NCBI GenBank assembly: GCA_028277395.1
Contig: JANQGJ010000071.1
Location: 1-64,000 of the forward strand
Reading direction: 5' to 3'
Source of the DNA: Bacteroidales bacterium
GTDB lineage: Bacteria; Bacteroidota; Bacteroidia; Bacteroidales; F082
Length of the DNA stretch: 64,000 bases
The position numbers were made by a program, and so were the translations under genes. The notes beneath the pieces are model-generated. The model saw only the letters and a list, made by a program, of their open reading frames with translations. It searched no databases and had not been told where the DNA came from. Every line of letters starts with the position of its first letter. Position 1 is the first letter of the stretch. Shown here in pieces: positions 20,821 through 30,128 of this stretch.

Positions 20821-23055
20821 CTAAATTTTATCAAGACGGGTAGTTTTTATGATCGACTTTATTTTCTTTAGCCTGACCATTAATTTCTTTAAAACTTTTG
20901 TGCTACTGACATAAATGGTTATATCGATATCAGCCAATCCTTCACTACTGTTAAGATGAAATGATCTGATATTAATTTGAAATTCTTCAGTTACTGCGGT
21001 AATAATTTCTTTAATCAAACCCAGGCTATCAACCGCTTTTAAGTTTAAACCTGCAAGGAAGGTAATTCCTGCCTTTTGCCTCCATTTTGCTTTAACAATG
21101 TTTTTACCATGCTGCGACATAAGCCTGATTGCGTCTTCACAATCGGTAAGATGGATTTGTATCGGTTCATTAGGAAAAATCAATCCCATAACATTATCTC
21201 CGGGTAACGGGTTACAGCAATCGGAAACAATATATTCAAGTGTATTGAAATCTGATATATATTGTTTTTCTTCAACACTTTTGGGTGTTTTTACTTCTGA
21301 TTCGGGTACTTCTTCATTTGCAACAATCCTTGGTTTTGTAAAAGGCAGACGGATATTTTTAATCCAGCTTAACCTGCTTTCGTTGGGTTGTAATATTTCC
21401 TTTATTTCTTTCAGCCCTATCATTTTTTGTGCAACATAATAATATAGATCAATTGGTCCTTTTATGTTGCTGCCCGATAAGATCAGATTAATATTATGCT
21501 TGTTATTTTCAATATTCAGCTGTTTGAAATATTGTTCCAGTTTTTCTTTTCCTATCTTTTTAAATTGTTTTCTGGTATTTTTAATGGCACTTGTAATACG
21601 GCTTTTGGCACGGGCTGTTACAACATATTTATACCATTCCTCGGTTGGGGTCTGGATCTTTGAAGTAATTACTTCAACCTGATCACCTGATTTAAGCTGA
21701 TGGCTTATTGGTACTATACGATGGTTTATGTTTGCACCAATGCACTGATTTCCCAAATCTGTATGGATTGTATATGCGAAATCCAGAACAGTAGCACCGG
21801 CAGGCATATTGAACATTTCACCATTTGGAGTGAACACAAATATTTCATCTGAAAACAGATTTCTTTTAAAATCACTTATAAAATCAAAAGTATCTTCTTC
21901 ACTCTCCTCAAGTAGTAACCTGGTTTTACTGAGCCAGTTATCAAGACTTGTATCTATTTTGTCATGATCTTTGTATTTCCAGTATGCTGCATAACCTTTG
22001 TTAGCAATCTCGTTCATTCGTTTACTCCTGATATGGAGGTCAACCCACTGGCCGTACGGATTCATTATAGTTGCATGAATTGCCTCATAGCCGTTAGCTT
22101 TGGGTGTGCTGATCCAGTCTCTAAGTCTTTTATTGTTCGAACGGTAAATTCCTGTAATTATGGAGTAAGCTGACCAACACATTAGTTTCTCGGTATCGGG
22201 ATCAGCATCAATTATTATATCAATTGAATAAGTGTTGTAAATATTTTCAAACGGCACTTCCTTTGCTCTCATCTTTTGCCAAATGGAATAAGCAGTTTTT
22301 ACGTTTAGTTTGAGTTCAAAATTACAGTTAAGTTTCTTAAGCTCGTTGGTAATGGTTTTGCTGAGGATATTGTATGACAACAAACGATCCTCCGAAGTGC
22401 TTTCAATTTTTTCAATTATTTCAGAATAAACACCAGGCTGTGAAAATTTGAATGACAATTCCTCAAGTTCACTTTTGATACTATATAAACCAAGCCGATG
22501 TGCAAGTGGAGCATAAATATACTGGGTTTCAGATACAACACGAAGTTGTTTGTCACGCGGCATACTATCAAGAGTTCTCATATTATGAATGCGATCAGCA
22601 AGCTTTATGAGAATAACCCGAACATCATCTGATAAGGTAAACAGCAGTTTTTTAATGGTTTCGGCCTGTGCAGTAGTTGAGGTTATTGAGATCTCATTTA
22701 TTTTGGTAAGACCATCAATAATTTTCGCCACTTCCGGCCCAAATATACCAACAATATCCTCTAGGGTTAGATCAGTATCTTCAACTGTATCGTGGAGCAA
22801 TGCTGAAATAATTGATGTTCGCCCCAGTCCGATTTCTTTAGCTGCAATGATTGCAACTGAAATAGGATGCATTATAAATGGCTCTCCTGACTTCCTGCGC
22901 ATGTCCTTGTGTGCATCTGCTGCAAGTCTGAATGCTTTGCGAACCAGCCATTTATCCTGTGTGTTTTTTCGGGTATGCCATACTTCAATAAGGCGCTTAT
23001 ACATTCTCAGTATTTCAAGCCTTTCCTTTTCACTATTTATGTTTGTAGTTGACAT
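20821..23055 (-). CDS. RelA/SpoT-type (p)ppGpp hydrolase; synthetase site probably inactive
   Basis: The 744-residue protein has the full long-RSH layout: HD hydrolase (about 35-190), synthetase (about 240-365), TGS (about 402-465) and C-terminal ACT. The hydrolase site is intact (I-M-H-P His63, L-L-H-D-T-V-E-D with His88/Asp89, K-L-A-D-R-x-H-N-M-R-T). The synthetase domain has lost residues that are near-invariant in active enzymes. The canonical R-x-K-H/N-x-Y-S-I reads N-V-K-T-A-Y-S-I, I-Y-D-x-x-A-I-R reads I-Y-N-T-Y-S-I-D (Asn274), and the E of V-E-I-Q-I-R is Asp339. The motif R-A-K-E (263-266) is the hydrolase-biased RxKD type. I infer a SpoT-like enzyme that mainly degrades the alarmone. 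Confidence 0.9.
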   Translation of the reverse strand: MSTTNINSEKERLEILRMYKRLIEVWHTRKNTQDKWLVRKAFRLAADAHKDMRRKSGEPFIMHPISVAIIAAKEIGLGRTSIISALLHDTVEDTDLTLEDIVGIFGPEVAKIIDGLTKINEISITSTTAQAETIKKLLFTLSDDVRVILIKLADRIHNMRTLDSMPRDKQLRVVSETQYIYAPLAHRLGLYSIKSELEELSFKFSQPGVYSEIIEKIESTSEDRLLSYNILSKTITNELKKLNCNFELKLNVKTAYSIWQKMRAKEVPFENIYNTYSIDIIIDADPDTEKLMCWSAYSIITGIYRSNNKRLRDWISTPKANGYEAIHATIMNPYGQWVDLHIRSKRMNEIANKGYAAYWKYKDHDKIDTSLDNWLSKTRLLLEESEEDTFDFISDFKRNLFSDEIFVFTPNGEMFNMPAGATVLDFAYTIHTDLGNQCIGANINHRIVPISHQLKSGDQVEVITSKIQTPTEEWYKYVVTARAKSRITSAIKNTRKQFKKIGKEKLEQYFKQLNIENNKHNINLILSGSNIKGPIDLYYYVAQKMIGLKEIKEILQPNESRLSWIKNIRLPFTKPRIVANEEVPESEVKTPKSVEEKQYISDFNTLEYIVSDCCNPLPGDNVMGLIFPNEPIQIHLTDCEDAIRLMSQHGKNIVKAKWRQKAGITFLAGLNLKAVDSLGLIKEIITAVTEEFQINIRSFHLNSSEGLADIDITIYVSSTKVLKKLMVRLKKIKSIIKTTRLDKI

Positions 23056-23077
23056 CCTTAAACAACCTATATCACAG

Positions 23078-23085
23078 CAAAGTTA
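23078..23085 (-). promoter_or_regulatory. TAnnTTTG-type -7 element of the RSH gene
   Basis: The minus strand reads TAACTTTG, an exact consensus match 22 bp upstream of the RSH gene ATG at 23055. A matching -33 TTTG is not apparent. Confidence 0.4.
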
Positions 23086-23148
23086 GGCAATATATACGGA
23101 AATCTATATGTTTAGTTTCGCCGGTTAGTAATTTATATCAATTTTAAT

Positions 23149-23994
23149 TTACAGGTTATGTGTATGGTATTTGAACATACCCTCTATGGGATTTTTTAAA
23201 AACAATCCTGTTGTGATACCATTCTCTTTACAGGCTTCAATCAATATTTCCTTAAATGAATGGGCAATAGACCCGGTGAAGCATACTTCATTATCCATGT
23301 AATTTGTATAGTGTTTTATTTGATTTCTCAAGAAATCTTCAAATGATTGCTTTACAGTTGAATGAATCCAGTTATTGTAGATGTTCTTGCCGGCAAATAA
23401 GCATATACCTGAAAAAAACCGGTTGGGTTCAGGTTTATTGTAGATGTTTGTTAAAATTGACTCAAATGTTTGATCATAATACTCATAAAACTTTTTTATT
23501 ATTTCATTGGGGGCTTTTTTCTCCATAACCCCTTTCAATATTTTCATCCCTATATAAGTACCGCTACCCTCATCGCCAAGCAGATACCCTACTGAAGGCA
23601 CATTTTCCACTATTTTTTCGCCATCCCATAAACAGGAATTTGAACCGGTTCCCAATATGCATGCTATCCCGGGTTTATTTTTAAGAAGTGCCACTGCAGC
23701 CCCAATCAGGTCATGGTTTATTTCTATGGCAGTACCGGGGAAAATTTGCCATAGAGCACTTTTTACCATGTTACAGTTAATAACTGACGAACATCCTGAA
23801 CCATAAAAGAATATTTTACTAATACTATGCCCTGACACTTTTGGTGCAAGTTCTTCACGAATCAGTTCAATTAACTGATATTCCTTATAATAATACGGAT
23901 TGTAACCACTGGTTGTTATTTCTTTGACTATTTGATTGTTATGTACAAGTAACCAACTTGTTTTAGTTGATCCGCTATCGGCAATAAGTTTCAT
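23149..23994 (-). CDS. N-acetylglucosamine kinase-like ATPase (BadF/BadG family)
   Basis: The 281-residue protein has the ASKHA sugar-kinase fold: phosphate-1 loop A-D-S-G-S-T-K-T-S-W at the N terminus, an adenosine-side G-T-G-S-N-S and the G-Y-L-L-G-D-E-G-S-G signature of the N-acetylglucosamine kinase/BadF group. Members phosphorylate amino sugars from cell-wall turnover; the exact substrate is not proven. The gene starts in an ATGA overlap with the DgkA gene, so the two are co-translated, which points to an envelope-recycling role. Confidence 0.85.
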   Translation of the reverse strand: MKLIADSGSTKTSWLLVHNNQIVKEITTSGYNPYYYKEYQLIELIREELAPKVSGHSISKIFFYGSGCSSVINCNMVKSALWQIFPGTAIEINHDLIGAAVALLKNKPGIACILGTGSNSCLWDGEKIVENVPSVGYLLGDEGSGTYIGMKILKGVMEKKAPNEIIKKFYEYYDQTFESILTNIYNKPEPNRFFSGICLFAGKNIYNNWIHSTVKQSFEDFLRNQIKHYTNYMDNEVCFTGSIAHSFKEILIEACKENGITTGLFLKNPIEGMFKYHTHNL

Positions 23995-24365
23995 ATATAA
24001 TTGATTATCTTGGGTAAGAATATTATCAGTCCGGTAATTAATGCTGCAATTGCAGTTATTAGAACTGCACCAGCTGCGAGGTCTTTTATTAATCCCGCAT
24101 CCTTATTTTTATTTGGCTCAATGAAGTCTACAAACTTTTCAATTGTTGTATTTAAAACTTCAAATGAAAGAACCATTCCAGAAACAATAGTAATTGCTAT
24201 CCATTCATTTGTGCTGATATTCAGAACGAAACCTAATATTATTGCAATTAATAACAATGAAAGATGAATGATGAAATTATGTTGTGTACTCAGAGAATAT
24301 TTTATGCCATTGAAAGCATAAATGAAACTTTTTAACCGATCTGCAACTGAAAAAGGTTTCATCAT
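23991..24365 (-). CDS. dgkA: Diacylglycerol/undecaprenol kinase (DgkA family)
   Basis: The 124-residue integral membrane protein has three hydrophobic helices, the E-V-L-N-T-T-I-E-K-F-V-D signature and K-D-L-A-A-G-A-V-L that mark the small prokaryotic lipid kinases. These phosphorylate diacylglycerol or undecaprenol at the inner membrane, feeding lipid recycling or cell-wall carrier supply. It overlaps the sugar-kinase gene by four bases (ATGA). The substrate cannot be separated by sequence alone. Confidence 0.92.
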   Translation of the reverse strand: MMKPFSVADRLKSFIYAFNGIKYSLSTQHNFIIHLSLLLIAIILGFVLNISTNEWIAITIVSGMVLSFEVLNTTIEKFVDFIEPNKNKDAGLIKDLAAGAVLITAIAALITGLIIFLPKIINYI

Positions 24366-24411
24366 TATAATTTCATAAATTGAAAGGTAAAGATAGCTGA
24401 AAAATTATTGA

Positions 24412-25761
24412 TCAATCATTAATTGTATCATGTTTTACCACGGCTTTTTTCTTCCATTTACCCGACATGTAGTACAGATATGAGCAAACAACCCCAAATC
24501 CCCAGGCTATTGGAATACCCCACCATATACCTGTTGACCCAATATTCATTGATAATAACCATGATGTTGGTAACCTGATAGCCCATAAAGCAAGAATTGT
24601 AATTATCATCGGTACAAATGTTGCTCCTGCACCCCTGAGAACACCATTAAATACGAACATTGTGGAAAATACAATGTAAAAAGGTGTTACAATATAAACA
24701 TATTGCTTCCCAATTTCAATCACTTCGGGACTGTTGGTAAACATATTCATTAATGGTCCGGCAAATATGACTGCTATGATGGAGATGGTTATTGATATTG
24801 AGTTTAGCATCAATAATGTTGACTTCATTCCTCTTCCTATCCTGTCAAATTTATTTGCTCCAATATTCTGACCAACGAAAGTGGAGATAGCAGCTGAGAA
24901 GTTCATCGCCGGCATAACTGCAAATGAGTCGATTCGCATGGCAATACTATATGCTGCTATGGTTGGGACACCAAATATATTAACAATACGGTACAGAGCC
25001 AGAAATCCCAATGCTACAAAAGTTTGCTGTATCCCTGAAGGTAAACCAATACGCAAGCTCTTTTTAAAAATATTCAGATCAAATTTCATTTTTAGTGGAG
25101 AAAACTCCATAAACGAATGAAATTTGTTTAAGTACCAGATAATTGTAAAAAAAGCACCTGCCTGTGCTATAACTGTAGCAGCTGCAACTCCAATGATCCC
25201 CCATTTAAACACAACAACGAATATTACATCAAGTATAATATTCATAATAGTAGATATTACAAGGAAATATACTGGTGTTTTTGAATCACCCAACCCTCGA
25301 AGTATTGCACTGGTTCCCTGAAAACCAAAGAAAAATATAAAACCAATGGCGTAAACGTTGAAGTATTCAATTGCCAGTGGAGTTACATCATCAGGTAAAT
25401 CAATCAATCTGAATACATAATCACTAAGCCATATTCCTGCTACTGTAAGAAATATAGATGCAAAAAACATGAATATATATAATGTATCTATGGTTTTTTT
25501 AACATTATCCATTTGTTTTGCACCAAAATACTGGGATATTATAACTGTTGCACCAATTGCGATACCTACCACAAAGGAAATCAGGGCAAATATAAATGGG
25601 AAATTTGCACCAACCGCTGCCAATGCCTGATCACCAAGTACTTTACCAACAATAATACTGTCAACAACATTATATAGCTGTTGAAAGATGTTTCCAAATA
25701 ACATAGGAAGGGCAAAATTTAGAATTCGTCTTCCTTCTTTCCCGGTGGTTAAGTCTTTCAA
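24412..25761 (-). CDS. MATE-family multidrug/cation antiporter
   Basis: The 449-residue protein has twelve hydrophobic segments in two halves, with the MATE signature L-P-M-L-F-G-N-I-F-Q-Q-L-Y-N-V-V-D at the start. MATE transporters export cationic drugs or metabolites using Na+ or H+ gradients. The C-terminal tail is short and basic. It lies 46 bp before the dgkA pair on the same strand and may be co-transcribed with it. The substrate is unknown. Confidence 0.93.
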   Translation of the reverse strand: MKDLTTGKEGRRILNFALPMLFGNIFQQLYNVVDSIIVGKVLGDQALAAVGANFPFIFALISFVVGIAIGATVIISQYFGAKQMDNVKKTIDTLYIFMFFASIFLTVAGIWLSDYVFRLIDLPDDVTPLAIEYFNVYAIGFIFFFGFQGTSAILRGLGDSKTPVYFLVISTIMNIILDVIFVVVFKWGIIGVAAATVIAQAGAFFTIIWYLNKFHSFMEFSPLKMKFDLNIFKKSLRIGLPSGIQQTFVALGFLALYRIVNIFGVPTIAAYSIAMRIDSFAVMPAMNFSAAISTFVGQNIGANKFDRIGRGMKSTLLMLNSISITISIIAVIFAGPLMNMFTNSPEVIEIGKQYVYIVTPFYIVFSTMFVFNGVLRGAGATFVPMIITILALWAIRLPTSWLLSMNIGSTGIWWGIPIAWGFGVVCSYLYYMSGKWKKKAVVKHDTIND

Positions 25762-25808
25762 TTATTTAGTTGTTGAGATTAATATTAGCATTTTGTGATC
25801 ACAGTGCA

Positions 25809-26084
25809 TTAACCCTGTTTTGTTGATTTTGAAACTTTATCGCTTTTTAGAACTTTTTTAGGGTTAATCTTATCAATATCAGTTTTAAGGCTGTTTATTT
25901 CTGAGGCAACATCTTTCAGATCATCTTTCAACCCGTTATCATCAGTAGCTTTTTTGAAATCTTTAATACCTTTGCCCAGTCCTCTTGCAAGTTCCGGAAT
26001 CTTTTTGCCACCGAATAATAATAGTACAACAATCAGTATTATTATAATTTCCGGCCCGCCGATCCATCCTGTATAATGTGTCAT
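25809..26084 (-). CDS. tatA: Sec-independent protein translocase TatA/E
   Basis: The 91-residue protein has an N-terminal membrane helix (about residues 11-25) followed by the [16 protein letters not shown] motif that defines TatA, an amphipathic helix and a charged tail rich in Lys and Asp. TatA forms the pore-lining component that moves folded twin-arginine substrates across the inner membrane. No tatC is near. A TATATTTG element at 26271-26278 could be a distant promoter. Confidence 0.93.
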   Translation of the reverse strand: MTHYTGWIGGPEIIIILIVVLLLFGGKKIPELARGLGKGIKDFKKATDDNGLKDDLKDVASEINSLKTDIDKINPKKVLKSDKVSKSTKQG

Positions 26085-26314
26085 AAATATTTTAATTATC
26101 AGTTAATTACTTTTCGTTTCACAAACCATATAATGGCAGCGTTTACCAGTTTTCAATTTTCCTCCATACGAATGATTCACTGAGCTTGTAAATAATTTGG
26201 TTTGGAAAGTAACTCTTTACTGTCTTTTAAAATGATATCATTCATATTTAAAAAGAATAGTAAATTCAGGCAAATATAAGGCAATATATTTAATGATCTA
26301 ATAAATACTCCGGT

Positions 26315-26728
26315 TCATTCACGAACATAAACTTCCTGGGATAATTCAGTACCATCAGGTTGAATTGCAGTAACTGTTGAGCTACCTGCAGGCAGATCAC
26401 TTACGAATAATTTTTTTCCCGTCATATATACAATTTCTTCAGTACACATGTCCTGAATTGTATGTTTACCCCAACTTGTTACTGTCAGTTTACCTGTAAC
26501 GAATTCGGGAACAAATCTGTCGAACTCATAACATCCGTTTGGGCCAATCAGACCATATAACTTAATTTCCAGATCATTACCCAGACTGATCGTATCAGCA
26601 TGAATCATACTGTCAATTTGAATAATAAATTCTTCAACCTCAGGGCCGTTATCGTCTTTACAGCCTGACCAGGATACTGCAACAATAAAGAGTATTATAA
26701 TAATTAATGAGTTTATTGTTCTTTTCAT
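26315..26728 (-). CDS. Small lipoprotein of unknown function
   Basis: The 137-residue protein has a hydrophobic signal with a lipobox (S-W-S-G-C, Cys about residue 23) followed by K-D-D-N, consistent with a membrane lipoprotein. The mature part is beta-rich with two separated cysteines (N-G-C-Y-E-F and D-M-C-T-E-E) that could form a disulphide. I recognise no family. It follows the next lipoprotein gene after seven bases, so the two are very likely co-transcribed. Confidence 0.7.
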   Translation of the reverse strand: MKRTINSLIIIILFIVAVSWSGCKDDNGPEVEEFIIQIDSMIHADTISLGNDLEIKLYGLIGPNGCYEFDRFVPEFVTGKLTVTSWGKHTIQDMCTEEIVYMTGKKLFVSDLPAGSSTVTAIQPDGTELSQEVYVRE

Positions 26729-26735
26729 TATTGTT

Positions 26736-27290
26736 TTACAACTGTTTATTATTAATTAATTGTGATAGATCTGCGGTTGCCAGGTATAAACATTGAATGT
26801 CAATTATCACTTTCGATGTTACAGGATTTCTTCCCGTTGTAACGCATCTAAGTACGTATTGATTATTTAATATGTAATCCTGAATATTATCTTCAGATGT
26901 TTCCATTTCGACAATAGTTAGATTGTCATTAATGTTTTCAACCCACGCAATCTTTTTTTCTTCCAGCTTGTCAGTGGATATGTATATTTCAGCCGATTTA
27001 AGAATACTTAGATTCTGATATTCCGGAGATGCAATTTTAAATAAAAGTTTATCCAATACTATAGTTTCACTTAAATCAGTTCTTGAATTATTTTCTATAT
27101 ACAGCGAGGTGTAATCTGCATTCACAATAAATGTCCATATATCTGATACCGTATTACTATTTGAAGTGGTGTCAAGAGTAATTCTAATCGATGAATCAAT
27201 ATAGAAGTTGGTAAGTCTGTCTATTTTCTTGCATGAAAATATCATGAATATAACTATTATTGATAGTATGCCCGTTTTATATTTCTTCAA
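26736..27290 (-). CDS. Putative lipoprotein, unknown function
   Basis: The 184-residue protein begins with a short hydrophobic segment ending at I-F-S-C-K-K (Cys20), a lipobox, so it is probably an outer-membrane lipoprotein. The rest is predicted beta-rich with many Asn, Thr and Ser and no domain I recognise. It is upstream of, and seven bases from, the 137-residue lipoprotein gene; together they look like a two-gene accessory unit. Confidence 0.7.
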   Translation of the reverse strand: MKKYKTGILSIIVIFMIFSCKKIDRLTNFYIDSSIRITLDTTSNSNTVSDIWTFIVNADYTSLYIENNSRTDLSETIVLDKLLFKIASPEYQNLSILKSAEIYISTDKLEEKKIAWVENINDNLTIVEMETSEDNIQDYILNNQYVLRCVTTGRNPVTSKVIIDIQCLYLATADLSQLINNKQL

Positions 27291-27346
27291 CTGAAATCAA
27301 ATAAGATGATTATTAAACTATAGTTCCTGAAAAATTATTGTATCTG

Positions 27347-28375
27347 TTACATATTGTTTTCTTCCGATTCACTAATGATTTCTTTCATTTGCATGATCTG
27401 TTCATTGGTTCCTAGGACAAATATTTTAGCATTTGGCATTAGTCTGGTATCAGGTGATGGATTGATTATCATATCACCTGATGCTGTTTTGAAGCCAATA
27501 ATATTAGCTCCGGATTTTCTTCGGACACCTATTTCACTAATGGGCATATTTATTAAGTCGGTAGAAAGTTCGTTACACATGATCTCAGTCAATTGTGTTG
27601 GGGTATTGCTATGGACAGATAGTTGATCGAGAAACTCAACTATGTCAGGTTGCGCAACCAGAGTAGCCATATGAGCTCCTCCAACTCTTTCTGGCATAAC
27701 CACATTATCAACTCCTGCCATTCGCAGCTTTTTTACAGAACTTTCACTTGATGCCCTGCTGATTATCTTTAAATCATGGTTAAGTGACCTGGCAGTAAGT
27801 ACAACATACAGGTTATCAGCATCATTTGGAAGCGTGGTTATCAATGATCTGGCAGTTTTAATACCAGCTTTTATAAGTACATCATCATTTGTCGCATCTC
27901 CTTCAATAAATCTTACGGGTCTGCCCATATTATTAATGACTATATCGTGATTATCATCAATAACAACAAGTTTCAATCCAATTATAAGCAACTCATTAAC
28001 AACCTGCTTGCCATTTCTTCCGTATCCGGCAACGATAATATGATTTTCCATTCTTTTTAACCTGTTTCTTTTATTATTGATTGCATAAAAAAAGCTTAAC
28101 TGACTATGTACCAGCTTTTGTGTTAATATACTTATAAAATAACCAAGAATTACCAGACTGGCTAGTATTAAAGCTGAAGTAAATAGTTTTCCCGACTGTG
28201 TAAGTTCATTAACCTCTCCAAAACCTACTGTGGAAATAGTAATAACTGTCATATAGAGGGCATCGATAAAACTAAATTCATCGATTGACATATAACCCAC
28301 AACCCCAATGGCTATAACCAATAACAGGAGTAATCCTGCAATAATTACTTCACGTCTGCTATTACTTTCGTCCAA
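27347..28375 (-). CDS. Potassium channel with RCK (TrkA-N/TrkA-C) domains
   Basis: The 342-residue protein has two transmembrane helices (about residues 10-28 and 62-85) flanking a pore with the filter T-V-G-F-G-E (49-54). An RCK domain follows, with a Rossmann start I-V-A-G-Y-G-R-N-G-K-Q (about 113-123), and a TrkA-C domain at about 255-335. RCK channels gate K+ flux in response to nucleotides or Ca2+. The filter uses Phe instead of Tyr in TVGYG, a natural variant. It is upstream of the two lipoprotein genes, without obvious functional tie. Confidence 0.93.
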   Translation of the reverse strand: MDESNSRREVIIAGLLLLLVIAIGVVGYMSIDEFSFIDALYMTVITISTVGFGEVNELTQSGKLFTSALILASLVILGYFISILTQKLVHSQLSFFYAINNKRNRLKRMENHIIVAGYGRNGKQVVNELLIIGLKLVVIDDNHDIVINNMGRPVRFIEGDATNDDVLIKAGIKTARSLITTLPNDADNLYVVLTARSLNHDLKIISRASSESSVKKLRMAGVDNVVMPERVGGAHMATLVAQPDIVEFLDQLSVHSNTPTQLTEIMCNELSTDLINMPISEIGVRRKSGANIIGFKTASGDMIINPSPDTRLMPNAKIFVLGTNEQIMQMKEIISESEENNM

Positions 28376-28427
28376 TTCTTACAAATCTATAAGATGCAAA
28401 TTTATGAAATTATTAGTGCCATTACTT

Positions 28428-29705
28428 TTAATTAATTCCCCCGTTTAAAATTGTATGACCAAATCTGCACCTAAGACAGTGCTTTCTGTTACAATAGTTT
28501 GATTTAAGTTGAAGCAATGCCTGACTTTGCATGGCATTTTCAGGTATAATTCCAACTGAGGAAAACTCCTGTGTTATTTTGTTGGATTCGGATTTTATTT
28601 GTGAAATCCAGTTGATAGCTTTCTCATTTAAGTTGAAATCATCTTTTATTTTACCATAAACAAAAAGAAACGGAATTATTGCATTTATCAAAATAACATC
28701 TATTGTTGTTTTGCCCAGTTTCTTTGTTTTGCCCGGCACAGGTTTGCCAAACTGATAATGATCGTTCCAATATTCTGATGCTGAGGCTGATAGCAAACTT
28801 ACTACATTGTCAAGTCTGTCAGTTTCCAGGACTTTATAAAGAAGTCCCGATGAATTATAAATAATATTAGCCAATTGTGAAATTCTTATTGTTGGAAAAC
28901 TTGCAGGGCGCATCCTCATAAACTTCCATTGACCAGGTTCCATACCTGTTAATCTGTATTTCGTTTTTAAAAACCTGTACTCGGTTCTAAGTTCATCTAT
29001 ATAAAGATCAATGTCAGGGTTTTTTAACAATCCTGCCTGACCGAAAAGCAATGCTTCAATCTGATTTTTATTTTTGATATGTTTTAACAACAATTTTAAT
29101 GGAGTAATTGATGCCAGCATTTCCATGGATTCAGCATTTGCGGTGTATCCGAGTGATCTGGTAATTTGCTGATAAAATACCTGAAGAAAATCATTTCTTG
29201 TATTCAACAGTGTTGAGTTAATATCATTTGCTTTTTTCTCAAGCCTTTCAACAAGCAATCTGTCAAACCATTGTAATTTGTCTAACTTGTTAATATTACA
29301 CAACTGATTACCACAAGGTATGGAATTTTTTGAATTCAAAAACCTGTGATATTTCTGTAATAGCTCATCATTAAAGGTATTCTTTAATTCCAGGGCGGGA
29401 ACAGGTTCACCATTTTTTCTCAGTATTTGCGAGTCATTATTGTAAACAACATGCAATATGATACTTGAATACGAGCTGTCCTGATGGTGATTATGCTTTT
29501 TCCAGTCGGATGCGTTAACATGCATTTCAACATTTCCGGCCCATTTAGTGCCATCGATTTCAATTAATGCATTAAAAAAGTCGGGACCACTATCGTAGTT
29601 TCTTACTCCCGGAGAAAGGATCACAACTTCTTCCCCGGTAGCAGTCTGCAGGTCTTTGTTTATCAATCTGTGGGTCCAAATGTAATACAGGAATTCTTCG
29701 TTCAT
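28428..29705 (-). CDS. DUF2851 family protein
   Basis: The 425-residue protein matches the uncharacterised DUF2851 family of Bacteroidota, recognised by the N-terminal E-E-F-L-Y-Y-I-W, the G-P-D-F-F-N-A motif (about residue 37) and the W-A-G-N-V-E-M-H-V segment. The C terminus has a Cys-rich patch (Y-C-N-R-K-H-C-L-R-C-R-F-G) that could bind zinc. The acidic G-P-D-F / E-M-H arrangement resembles a nuclease active site, but this is only a guess. It is divergent from the zapA operon. Confidence 0.8.
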   Translation of the reverse strand: MNEEFLYYIWTHRLINKDLQTATGEEVVILSPGVRNYDSGPDFFNALIEIDGTKWAGNVEMHVNASDWKKHNHHQDSSYSSIILHVVYNNDSQILRKNGEPVPALELKNTFNDELLQKYHRFLNSKNSIPCGNQLCNINKLDKLQWFDRLLVERLEKKANDINSTLLNTRNDFLQVFYQQITRSLGYTANAESMEMLASITPLKLLLKHIKNKNQIEALLFGQAGLLKNPDIDLYIDELRTEYRFLKTKYRLTGMEPGQWKFMRMRPASFPTIRISQLANIIYNSSGLLYKVLETDRLDNVVSLLSASASEYWNDHYQFGKPVPGKTKKLGKTTIDVILINAIIPFLFVYGKIKDDFNLNEKAINWISQIKSESNKITQEFSSVGIIPENAMQSQALLQLKSNYCNRKHCLRCRFGHTILNGGIN

Positions 29706-29758
29706 GTAATTAATGGCTGTTAGTGCCTGATATTAAGCAGGTTAGTTTACGTATTTTA

Positions 29759-29794
29759 TTTTGACGGCTTCTTCAACAATTATTTGTAATTTTG
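29759..29794 (+). promoter_or_regulatory. Bacteroidota-type promoter of the zapA operon
   Basis: TTTTG (29759-29763) and TAATTTTG (29787-29794) are separated by 23 bp, at the upper end of the spacing reported for Bacteroidota promoters. The -7 element is 22 bp upstream of the coiled-coil gene ATG at 29817. This is the only site in the window where I found both elements. Confidence 0.55.
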
Positions 29795-29816
29795 TACAAT
29801 ATTTAATAATATTTCT

Positions 29817-30104
29817 ATGGATAACGAAGAAATATTAATTGCCGGAATTGAGTATAAAGTTAAGAAATTAATTGAGATAAATAATCTTTTAACTAAAGAA
29901 AATAACAGGTTACTCAATGAAAATAAAGTAGCGGCTGAAAAAATTGAGATGTTAAATGAAAAGATTGAGATAAATCAAAAAGAAATATTTAAATTTACAC
30001 TTGCAAATACATTAGAGATAGAATTTGGTGTTGAAGAGGGCAGCAAAAGGATTGATAGTTTGATCGAGGAAATAGATAAGTGTATTGAGGTACTAAGCGA
30101 ATAA
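29817..30104 (+). CDS. Small coiled-coil protein upstream of zapA
   Basis: The 95-residue protein is almost entirely charged helix with heptad-like Leu/Ile spacing (for example L-I-E-I-N-N-L-L-T-K-E-N-N-R-L-L-N-E-N at residues 17-35), so it should form a coiled coil. It has no signal peptide and is probably cytoplasmic. It is followed by zapA 24 bp later in the same transcript. The position and shape suggest a division-ring protein comparable to ZapB, but I cannot show homology. Confidence 0.75.
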   Translation: MDNEEILIAGIEYKVKKLIEINNLLTKENNRLLNENKVAAEKIEMLNEKIEINQKEIFKFTLANTLEIEFGVEEGSKRIDSLIEEIDKCIEVLSE

Positions 30105-30128
30105 CTCATTATGCAGTTATAATTGATA

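Noticed and set aside
22589-23086. 165-residue plus-strand open frame
   Set aside because: Antisense to the conserved HD domain of the RelA/SpoT gene; a codon-bias shadow.
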